DNA of 5,492 bases, from assembly GCA_025352485.1 (NCBI GenBank), contig JANXTJ010000192.1:1-5492 (forward strand). The letters are read 5' to 3'. This document shows positions 1 to 5,345 of the stretch, one piece after another. The stretch is from Salinibacterium sp. (GTDB lineage Bacteria > Actinomycetota > Actinomycetes > Actinomycetales > Microbacteriaceae). Position 1 is the first letter of the stretch; the number at the start of each line of letters is the position of its first letter. The notes beneath the pieces are model-generated. The model was given only the letters and a program-made list of their open reading frames with translations. It was not told the DNA's origin and did no database searches. The position numbers were made by a program, and so were the translations under genes.

Positions 1-1
1 C

Positions 2-1483
2 AAGAGCGGGGGCACCCACCCGAAAAACTGGAACCTGTTCGAACTGTTGGGGGTCGACCAGAGTCGGCTGTCGGGGCTCGGCAAGTTTGAGGGCCCTGAC
101 CCCGCCTACTGGGTCGCTAACGGCTACGCCGTCTGCAACCCCGACCCCCGTGGCGTCTTTCATTCAGAGGGCGACAGCATCATGACCGGGAAGCAGGAGG
201 GCGAAGACGAGCACGACCTGATCGAGTGGCTCGGGGTGCAGGAGTGGAGCAACGGCAAGGTCGCGGCCGGCGGCAACTCGTACCTCGCTGTCTCGGCTTG
301 GTTCGCCGCCGCCGAACAGCCACCGCACCTGGCCGCCATCGCCCCGTGGGAAGGCTGGAACGACACCTATCGCGACCTCGCCGTTCGTGGCGGGATGCCC
401 GACCCGTCTTTCCCCGAAATTCTGATGACCAACTATGTTGGCGGCGGTCAGCGCGAAGATATCGTCAGCGAGATTGCACAGTACCCACTCGCCGGAGAGC
501 TGTGGGCGTCGAAGGCCGCGGAGCTCGAAAACATCACCGTGCCGGCATATGTCGTGGCCAGCTACTCCAACTCCGTGCACACCGCTGGCACCTTCCGTGG
601 CTGGCGTCGCATCAGCTCGACCGACAAGTGGCTGCGCATCCATAACACGATGGAATGGCCCGACTTCAACGAGGAGGCCAATGCCGACGACCTTCGCCGC
701 TTCTTCGATTACTACCTCAAGGGCGAACAGAACGGCTGGGATTCCACCCCTCGCGTTCGATACTCGGTGCTCGACCTCGAAGGCGGCGACCGCGTCAACA
801 TCGCCGCGACCCAGTTTCCGCCCGAAGACTTCACCAGCGTCAAGTACTACCTCGACGGCAGCTCGCACGCCCTAGCCGCAGCGCAACCGGCCGCCGCTGT
901 GGCCACGAGTTACGACTCGGAATCCGAGCAGGGTGACGTCACGTTCACCGTCGAATTCGACGAGGAGACAGAAGTTGTCGGGTATCCGAAGGTTCGACTC
1001 TGGGTCGAATCCGAAGGTTCGGATGACATGGACCTGTTCGTGCTGCTTCAGAAGCTGAACGCTCGGGGCGAGGTGCTTGAGCAGTTCAACGTTCCCAACC
1101 ACGGCGAGATGATGGACAATCTCACCCGCACGGGGTCGTCGATTCTAAAATACAAGGGATCGAACGGCCGCCTGCGCGTCTCGCTGCGGCAGCTTGACGA
1201 CGCCCACTCGACCGACGAGGTGCCCTCGCACAGCTTCAATCACGCCGAGAAGCTCGGGGTTGGCGAGATCGTAGCGGTCGACATCGACATGTTTCCGGTC
1301 GGGCTCGCGCTTCATCCGGGGGAGAAGCTTCGACTGGTCATCAGTGGGTTCAACCGGCTGGGCGGCGTGATGCCGCAGCGCGCGACGGTCGTGCCGCAGA
1401 ATCAGGGCCGCCACATCATCCACACCGGCGCATCACACGCGTCGTACCTGCAGGTGCCGGTTAAGCCCGCCACCGCAAAGTAG
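2..1483 (+). CDS. CocE/NonD family serine hydrolase (X-Pro dipeptidyl-peptidase S15-like), 5'-truncated
   Basis: The frame is open from the first bases (first full codon at position 2) to TAG at 1481-1483, giving 493 visible codons. The true start lies outside the window; the TTG at 47 is internal. Numbering residues from position 2, an alpha/beta-hydrolase segment carries the family's DxRG..S.G signature (DPRGVFHSEG) and then the nucleophile elbow GGNSYLAVSAW, with the likely catalytic Ser at residue 93 (codon 278-280). The likely catalytic His is H214 (codon 641-643, RIHNTMEW), followed by RRFFDYYLKG and TPRVRYSVL, which lead into the C-terminal jelly-roll domain (PepX_C type, roughly residues 290-485). 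Family members hydrolyse esters or amides. The substrate cannot be told from sequence. The position where CocE has its catalytic Asp (GWYD) reads YSN here (N190), so the acid member of the triad is uncertain. No signal peptide can be judged because the N-terminus is missing. It is probably co-transcribed with the SDR gene 9 nt downstream. Confidence 0.9.
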   Translation, partial: KSGGTHPKNWNLFELLGVDQSRLSGLGKFEGPDPAYWVANGYAVCNPDPRGVFHSEGDSIMTGKQEGEDEHDLIEWLGVQEWSNGKVAAGGNSYLAVSAWFAAAEQPPHLAAIAPWEGWNDTYRDLAVRGGMPDPSFPEILMTNYVGGGQREDIVSEIAQYPLAGELWASKAAELENITVPAYVVASYSNSVHTAGTFRGWRRISSTDKWLRIHNTMEWPDFNEEANADDLRRFFDYYLKGEQNGWDSTPRVRYSVLDLEGGDRVNIAATQFPPEDFTSVKYYLDGSSHALAAAQPAAAVATSYDSESEQGDVTFTVEFDEETEVVGYPKVRLWVESEGSDDMDLFVLLQKLNARGEVLEQFNVPNHGEMMDNLTRTGSSILKYKGSNGRLRVSLRQLDDAHSTDEVPSHSFNHAEKLGVGEIVAVDIDMFPVGLALHPGEKLRLVISGFNRLGGVMPQRATVVPQNQGRHIIHTGASHASYLQVPVKPATAK

Positions 1484-1492
1484 CCGCGCACC

Positions 1493-2245
1493 ATGGTTTT
1501 CCCGACCCATGAGGGCCGCGTCGCCGTGATCACGGGAGCCGCGCGCGGGTTCGGTAGCGCATTCTGCATCGGCCTCGCCGAGCGCGGAGCCGACATCGTG
1601 GCGGTCGACATCGATGATTGCGCGGAGACGGTAGCTCGCGTGGAGAAGCTCGGGAGGCGGGCATTCGCCCTCTCGGTCGATATCACCGACCCCGTCGCTG
1701 TCGCGGCGACGGGCGACCAGATTCGACGCGAGTTCGGGCGCTGCGACATCCTCATCAACAATGCCGGAAGCTACCCGAGCCGCGCGTTCGACGATATCGA
1801 CTATGAATTTTGGCGCAAGGTGCAGACCCTCAACCTGGATTCTCAGTTCCTGATGGCTAAGGCGGTTGTCGGCATGATGAAAGAGAACGGCTGGGGTCGG
1901 ATCATCAACCTCACGTCGAACTCCATCGTTCTCGCCGTCCCCGGCGTGACACCCTACTTGGCCAGCAAGATGGGGATAATTGGGTTCACCCGAGGGTTAG
2001 CTTCAGACCTCGCGGGCTTCGGCATTACGGTCAATGCGGTTGGGCCTACGGCCACGGCCACCCCCGGCATGAAGTCAAAGGCTCTGCCCCCGGCGGCGCT
2101 CGAGGCGGTAGTGCAGAAGCAGGCCATCAAACGTCCGGGCGAAGTGGAAGACATCGTCGGTACAGTGGCGTTTCTATCCTCCGATGACGCGGCATTCGTC
2201 ACGGGGCAGACGATCATGGCCGATGGCGGGCTCGCGCGCATCTAA
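1493..2245 (+). CDS. Classical short-chain dehydrogenase/reductase (SDR), FabG-like
   Basis: This is a complete 250-aa protein, the usual length for a classical SDR, and probably a cytoplasmic NAD(P)-dependent oxidoreductase. The cofactor loop TGAARGFG is at residues 14-21. An acidic residue at the end of strand 2 (D39 in VAVDID) suggests preference for NAD(H). The NNAG motif is at 89-92. The catalytic tetrad appears complete: N114 (NLD), S142 (LTSNS), Y155 and K159 (YLASK). The C-terminus has the standard GQTIMADGG motif. After VNAV the usual PG reads GPT (residues 184-186), a small deviation. The ATG at 1493 is the first possible start after the in-frame TAG of the upstream hydrolase; no Shine-Dalgarno sequence is visible, so translation probably depends on ribosomes finishing the hydrolase. 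The substrate is unknown. It could act on an alcohol or ketone released by the hydrolase, but that is inference from adjacency only. Confidence 0.93.
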   Translation: MVFPTHEGRVAVITGAARGFGSAFCIGLAERGADIVAVDIDDCAETVARVEKLGRRAFALSVDITDPVAVAATGDQIRREFGRCDILINNAGSYPSRAFDDIDYEFWRKVQTLNLDSQFLMAKAVVGMMKENGWGRIINLTSNSIVLAVPGVTPYLASKMGIIGFTRGLASDLAGFGITVNAVGPTATATPGMKSKALPPAALEAVVQKQAIKRPGEVEDIVGTVAFLSSDDAAFVTGQTIMADGGLARI

Positions 2246-2248
2246 GGG

Positions 2249-2307
2249 CCTCTCAGCACGCGGAAATTCGGCCGACTCGGCGCCGATTCTCGGCCGCCGC
2301 TGAGGGG
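2249..2307 (+). terminator. Possible nested-hairpin terminator after the hydrolase-SDR operon
   Basis: Starting 3 nt after the SDR stop codon, an outer stem pairs 2249-2257 with 2299-2307 (9 bp including one G-T pair, core CTCAGC/GCTGAG). Within it an inner stem pairs 2269-2275 (CGGCCGA) with 2290-2296 (TCGGCCG), with a small CGGCGCCG palindrome at its tip. No T-run follows, so this would be a U-tract-less terminator of the kind proposed for actinobacteria, or simply an mRNA-stabilising structure. Confidence 0.35.
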
Positions 2308-2314
2308 TGAGGCA

Positions 2315-2320
2315 TAGGAT
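2315..2320 (+). promoter_or_regulatory. Possible -10 element (TAGGAT) for the lysine-rich protein gene
   Basis: TAGGAT keeps the TA...T pattern of actinobacterial primary-sigma -10 elements and lies just after the nested hairpin. It would give a leader of about 35-40 nt before the ATG at 2365. No convincing -35 hexamer is found about 17 nt upstream, where the sequence is GC-rich hairpin DNA, so the call is weak. Confidence 0.25.
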
Positions 2321-2353
2321 CGACGCCGAGACTAGACGGTCCGTTGTGTTCTT

Positions 2354-2360
2354 AGGGAGA
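2354..2360 (+). promoter_or_regulatory. Ribosome binding site (AGGGAGA) fixing the start at 2365
   Basis: The purine run AGGGAGA with core GGGAG at 2355-2359 ends about 5 nt before ATG 2365. It is the best Shine-Dalgarno match in the window and supports independent translation of the lysine-rich protein from that ATG. Confidence 0.6.
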
Positions 2361-2364
2361 TCTC

Positions 2365-2814
2365 ATGGCGTCGAAAAAGGCCGGCAAGGCCGACAAGAAG
2401 GATAAGAAAGACAAGAAAGCCGACAAGGGTGCCAAGCGCGCGGAAGCTGCCCGCAAGAGTGCCAAGAAGGCGGCGCGCGCGGCTCAAAAGAAAATGAAGG
2501 AGGCCGCACGCACCCTCGCGCAGAAGGCAAAGAAAGCGCAGAAGAAGTCCGACAAGGTGCCCGCTGCCGCCCCGGCCCGCAGCGCTGCGTCGTCCGCCAC
2601 CCCCGCTAAGCCCACCCCAGCAAAGTCCGCGGCCGCTAAGCCCGCCCTGGGAAAGCCCGCCATCGCGGCTCGTGCCGCCGGGTCGGTGTCCACCCTGTCG
2701 CCGAATGAGTCTTGGACGGTCACGGCCCTGCGTGCGCGCGCGCGGGAGTTGGGCATCGCGAACTACTCCCGCCTCGACAAGGTCGCACTGCTCGAACGTC
2801 TCACGACTCTGTAA
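2365..2814 (+). CDS. Lysine/alanine-rich histone-H1-like protein with C-terminal Rho_N/SAP-like module
   Basis: This is a 149-aa, strongly basic protein of low complexity. Residues 1-64 contain 23 Lys and 4 Arg (starting MASKKAGKADKKDKKDKK), are rich in Ala, and could form a charged helix. Residues 65-110 are an Ala/Pro/Lys/Ser linker with repeated PAKP/AKP units, like the tails of histone H1 and bacterial H1-like proteins. Residues 116-147 (SWTVTALRARARELGIANYS and on to LLERL) fit the short helix-turn-helix pattern of Rho N-terminal (Rho_N, SAP-like) domains: LTxxELRxxAKELGIxxYSxLxKxxLxxxL. There is no signal peptide or membrane segment, so it is cytoplasmic or nucleoid-bound. The fold and charge suggest DNA or RNA binding; the specific role is inference. 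A good ribosome binding site precedes it, hairpins flank it on both sides, and it ends in tandem in-frame stops (TAA TAG, 2812-2817), so it is probably a monocistronic unit. Alternatively it is a ribosome- or RNA-associated accessory protein. Confidence 0.85.
   Translation: MASKKAGKADKKDKKDKKADKGAKRAEAARKSAKKAARAAQKKMKEAARTLAQKAKKAQKKSDKVPAAAPARSAASSATPAKPTPAKSAAAKPALGKPAIAARAAGSVSTLSPNESWTVTALRARARELGIANYSRLDKVALLERLTTL
2601..2660 (+). repeat. Two-copy 30-bp degenerate tandem repeat inside the Ala/Pro/Lys linker
   Basis: Positions 2601-2630 and 2631-2660 match at 23 of 30 bases by hand count, including an identical 11-mer (CCGCTAAGCCC at 2603-2613 and 2633-2643). The period of 30 bp is exactly 10 codons, so each unit adds about ten residues of PAKP-type linker (roughly residues 80-89 and 90-99). 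A smaller 9-bp period encoding KKD/KKD/KKA occurs at 2395-2421. Confidence 0.6.
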
Positions 2815-2820
2815 TAGGGT

Positions 2821-2850
2821 CGCGCCCTGGCGCGGGTGCCTTTGGTCGTT
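2821..2850 (+). terminator. Probable terminator after the lysine-rich protein gene
   Basis: Seven bases after the TAA stop, CGCGC (2821-2825) pairs with GCGCG (2830-2834) around a CCTG loop. The region downstream becomes T-rich (TTT at 2841-2843 and TTTT at 2849-2852). The stem is short but all G-C and directly follows the gene. It separates the lysine-rich gene from the devS-devR unit. Confidence 0.4.
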
Positions 2851-2954
2851 TTGCCGCGAGATCGCTGCCGAATCGACGACCCCGGCGGTAGAGTCGGCAT
2901 GCGGAGACCTGAATCAGGCACAGCTTTCTGACCGAACCGGGGAAACGGGTAGGT
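2851..2954 (+). promoter_or_regulatory. Presumed devS-devR promoter and leader region
   Basis: This stretch between the hairpin and the kinase start must hold the devS promoter if the hairpin terminates. The only visible hint is TAGAGT at 2889-2894, a 4-of-6 match to a -10 element, without a clear -35. Ribosome-binding candidates are GGGGA (2939-2943, about 11 nt from the ATG, rather far) and GGGTAGG (2947-2953, rather close). No clear DevR-box palindrome is seen here. Confidence 0.25.
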
Positions 2955-4664
2955 ATGACCGATGACCACTCCCTGCCCTTCGCCGATGACTCGCGCGGTG
3001 AGCTGGATCGAGCCCTCGATGACCTCATGTCACGCGCGCGGGATGTACTCACCACCCAGGGTCGACTTCGCGCTCTCCTGAAAGCGAATGAAGCGATCAT
3101 CGAGCACCTCGACCTTCCGGTCGTTCTCGAACGAATAGTCGCGGCCGCCGTCGAGCTGGTCGGCGCACAATACGGGGCACTCGGCGTGGTCTCGCCGGAC
3201 GGCGGGCTTGAGCAATTTATTAACGTGGGGATGACCGCCGCAGAGGTCACCGCCATCGGGCACCTACCGCAGGGGCATGGGCTTCTTGGCGCGGTGATCG
3301 ACACTCCCCACCCCATCCGGATTCCGCTGCTGGCGGCCGACCCGCGCTCGGTTGGATTTCCCGCTCACCACCCGCCGATGACTAGCTTTCTGGGGGTTCC
3401 GGTTCGGGTCAGGGATGAGGTGTACGGCAATCTCTACCTGAGCAACCAGTCGTCGGGCCAGTTCAGCGCCGAAGACGAACAGCTCGTCACCGCCCTAGCC
3501 GCGACGGCGGGCATCGCCATCGAGAACGCCCGGCTCTTTGCCGAAACACAGCGCCGGCAGGCGTGGGCCGCTGCATCCGCCGAAATCACCGCGGCGCTGC
3601 TGTCCGTTGCCGGCAACACCCTGTCGACTCTCGCCGCCAGGGTGCTTGCCGTCGCCGATGCCGACGTGGTCTGGGTGTTGCGGCCCATCAATGCCTCGAT
3701 GATCATGGCGATCGACACGGCTCGCGGGATCGACGAAGGCATTCTTGAAGGCCAACAGCGCGATTTCGCCGGGACGATAGCGGCCAACGTCATCGAAGCT
3801 CGCCAACCACGGCAGTTCGACGACGGTTCCGGGACACCGGTTGCCCTCAGCGCGGGGAGGTCGCTCGGGCCAACCATGGCGGTGCCGCTGATCTTATCCG
3901 GGCTTGCCAGCGGAGTTCTTTTGGTTGCGCGGCTGGACGGCCGCGCACGATTCGCCCGGGGCGACCTCGAGATGGCGGCAGACTTCGCTGGACAAGCGAG
4001 CGTGGCCATGGAGCTGGCGGCGGCACGCACGGCACGCCAGCGCGTGGAGTTGCTGGAGGATCGCGGTCGTATCGCGCGCGACCTGCACGACCACGTCATC
4101 CAGCAGCTTTTCGCAACCGGACTCGAATTGCACAGTATCGCCGGGGCGTCGACCCAGCGCGACGTTGCCGACCGGATCGGGCAATCTGTCGCCAGCCTTG
4201 ACGCTAGCATCCAGCAGATTCGCACCGTGATTTTCGCGCTGTCCGCGTCGGCAACCGACGGCCACTCCACCGTGCGACATTCTGTCATCGATCTGGCCAA
4301 CGAAATCGCCCAGGGCCTGGCCCGTACGCCCAGTGTCAGTTTCTCGGGGCCCGTCGATCTGGTGGTCGTTGACGATCTCGCCGATGACGTGGTGGCGGTC
4401 GCGCGAGAGGCCTTGGTCAACGCGGTCAAGCACGCCGACGCTGAGCACGTTTCGGTCGAGCTGGTCGTGATCGACGCCACCGTCATATTGACTATCGCGG
4501 ATGACGGGCGGGGGTCGGGCACAAGCATGCGGCGCAGCGGAATAGCCAACCTCGAGCAGCGCGCTCTGCGCCGCGGCGGCACGTTCTCGTTCGATTCCTC
4601 GACAACGGGCACGCGACTGAGCTGGCAGGTGCCGGTCGAGAATCCCGAATTGACCACAGGATGA
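2955..4664 (+). CDS. devS: DevS/DosS/DosT-type heme GAF sensor histidine kinase
   Basis: The protein has 569 aa, close to mycobacterial DosS/DosT (about 575), with no transmembrane segment, so it is a cytosolic kinase. The order is: N-terminal helix (about 1-45), GAF-A (about 50-195), GAF-B (about 205-355), HisKA_3 dimerisation/phosphoacceptor region (about 368-430), HATPase_c (about 475-562). GAF-A carries GFPAHHPPM followed by FLGVPVRVRDEVYGNLYL. H139 aligns with the heme ligand H149 of DosS, and Y161 with the distal Y171, at identical spacing. G77 (YGALGV) aligns with DosS E87/DosT G85, so it is DosT-like. The phosphoacceptor is H378 in RIARDLHDHVIQQ. The ATPase part shows the N-box (EALVNAVKHA, N489), D516-x-G518-x-G520, a very short lid and SGIANLEQRA. 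By family it senses O2/NO/CO through heme and phosphorylates the adjacent regulator. Its stop overlaps the devR start (ATGA, 4661-4664). Confidence 0.93.
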   Translation: MTDDHSLPFADDSRGELDRALDDLMSRARDVLTTQGRLRALLKANEAIIEHLDLPVVLERIVAAAVELVGAQYGALGVVSPDGGLEQFINVGMTAAEVTAIGHLPQGHGLLGAVIDTPHPIRIPLLAADPRSVGFPAHHPPMTSFLGVPVRVRDEVYGNLYLSNQSSGQFSAEDEQLVTALAATAGIAIENARLFAETQRRQAWAAASAEITAALLSVAGNTLSTLAARVLAVADADVVWVLRPINASMIMAIDTARGIDEGILEGQQRDFAGTIAANVIEARQPRQFDDGSGTPVALSAGRSLGPTMAVPLILSGLASGVLLVARLDGRARFARGDLEMAADFAGQASVAMELAAARTARQRVELLEDRGRIARDLHDHVIQQLFATGLELHSIAGASTQRDVADRIGQSVASLDASIQQIRTVIFALSASATDGHSTVRHSVIDLANEIAQGLARTPSVSFSGPVDLVVVDDLADDVVAVAREALVNAVKHADAEHVSVELVVIDATVILTIADDGRGSGTSMRRSGIANLEQRALRRGGTFSFDSSTTGTRLSWQVPVENPELTTG

Positions 4665-5302
4665 TTCGCGTCTTTGTGGTGGACGACCATGAGCTCGTTC
4701 GACGCGGTGTCAGTGCACTGCTCAACGCGGAGGGCGACATCGAGGTGATCGGGGAAGCGGCCACGGCCGCGCAGGCGCGGGCGCGCATCAGGGCGACTCG
4801 ACCCGATGTTGCTGTGCTCGATGTGCGACTGCCAGACGGCAGCGGCATCGACGTCTGTCGGCAGGTGCGCTCCGAGAATCCCGACACCGCGTGTCTCATC
4901 CTCACCGCCTACGACGACGACGAGGCGATCTATGCCGCGGTGCTCGCCGGTGCCGCGGGCTATGTCATTAAAGACATCAGAGGCAGTGGCCTATTGGATG
5001 CGGTGCGCAAAGTAGCCGCCGGGGCCTCGCTGCTGGATCCCGCCCTGAATCGCCGTGTTGTGGAACGGATCGCCCGAACCCACAACGCCGACCCCCGCCT
5101 CCAATCGCTGACCGCGCGGGAGCGAGACGTGCTGCCCCTGATCGCGGAAGGGCTCACCAACCGCGAGATCGGCCACCGGCTCGGCCTGGCCGAAAAGACG
5201 GTCAAGAACTACATCTCGGGGCTACTCAGCAAGCTCGGGCTGCAGCGCCGAACGCAGGCTGCCGTGCTCCACCTTGAGGCGCGCAACGCTGTGGGGGGCT
5301 AA
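4661..5302 (+). CDS. devR: DevR/DosR-type NarL/FixJ-family response regulator
   Basis: The protein has 213 aa (mycobacterial DevR 217). The receiver domain (about 2-120) has the acidic pair D8/D9, phosphoacceptor D54 (VAVLDVRLPDG), T82 (LILTAY) and K104 (GYVIKDI). The LuxR-type helix-turn-helix (about 147-205) starts LTARERDVLPLIAEGLTNRE, with recognition helix AEKTVKNYISGLLSKLGLQR. K179, K182 and N183, the DNA-contact residues of M. tuberculosis DevR, are present at the same numbers, as is T198 (RRTQAAV), a Ser/Thr-kinase target in the mycobacterial protein. It is presumably phosphorylated by the kinase encoded upstream and activates hypoxia/NO-type genes. The ATGA overlap with devS implies translational coupling, supported only by a weak CAGG in front of the ATG. 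The palindrome directly after its stop codon is a candidate binding site for this protein. Confidence 0.95.
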   Translation: MIRVFVVDDHELVRRGVSALLNAEGDIEVIGEAATAAQARARIRATRPDVAVLDVRLPDGSGIDVCRQVRSENPDTACLILTAYDDDEAIYAAVLAGAAGYVIKDIRGSGLLDAVRKVAAGASLLDPALNRRVVERIARTHNADPRLQSLTARERDVLPLIAEGLTNREIGHRLGLAEKTVKNYISGLLSKLGLQRRTQAAVLHLEARNAVGG

Positions 5303-5326
5303 CAATGGGACTTTCGCCCCTATTCT
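5295..5326 (+). terminator. Possible weak hairpin overlapping the end of devR
   Basis: GGGGC (5295-5299) can pair with GCCCC (5316-5320) across a 16-nt loop, and TATTCTCTTAT follows. The large loop makes it a poor terminator. It shares its right arm with the DevR-box-like palindrome and may be coincidental. Confidence 0.2.
5304..5323 (+). promoter_or_regulatory. Candidate DevR (DosR) box upstream of the PNPOx-like gene
   Basis: The 20-bp site has the inner sequence GGGACTTTCGCCCC (5307-5320). Against the mycobacterial consensus TTSGGGACTWWAGTCCCSAA it matches 13 of 20 positions by hand. It has a perfect left core (GGGACT plus the central WW) and G-x-CCC on the right; the outer bases do not match. 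It begins 1 nt after the devR stop codon and ends 22 nt before the first ATG of the next gene. The regulator encoded next door keeps the residues that read this box. TATTCT at 5321-5326 could be a -10 element; in many mycobacterial DevR promoters the box instead overlaps the -35, which would put the transcription start near 5355. Confidence 0.5.
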
Positions 5327-5345
5327 CTTATGGCGTGCGTGCGGA

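Noticed and set aside
164..868. Antisense open frame of 234 codons opposite the hydrolase
   Set aside because: It has no recognisable motif and no ribosome binding site, and the + strand encodes clear hydrolase motifs across the same bases.
2841..2860. Second DevR-box-like match upstream of devS
   Set aside because: It reaches about 12 of 20 consensus positions, but the key GGGAC core reads GGTCG and the bases overlap the T-rich tail of the hairpin. It was judged chance, so autoregulation at devS is not claimed.
2801..3316. Antisense frame of 171 codons covering the devS promoter region
   Set aside because: Its product is Arg/Ser-rich without domain signals, and most of it mirrors the kinase N-terminus and GAF-A coding sequence.
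3826..3842. GGGACACCGG inside devS as a DevR half-site
   Set aside because: There is only one half-site, it is within coding sequence, and the same GGGAC string also occurs near 3770 by chance in GC-rich DNA.
3434..4690. Long antisense open frame (418 codons) opposite devS
   Set aside because: Its product is rich in Ser/Arg/Ala/Thr with no recognisable domain, and it lies opposite a well-supported kinase. It is the expected mirror of high-GC third positions.
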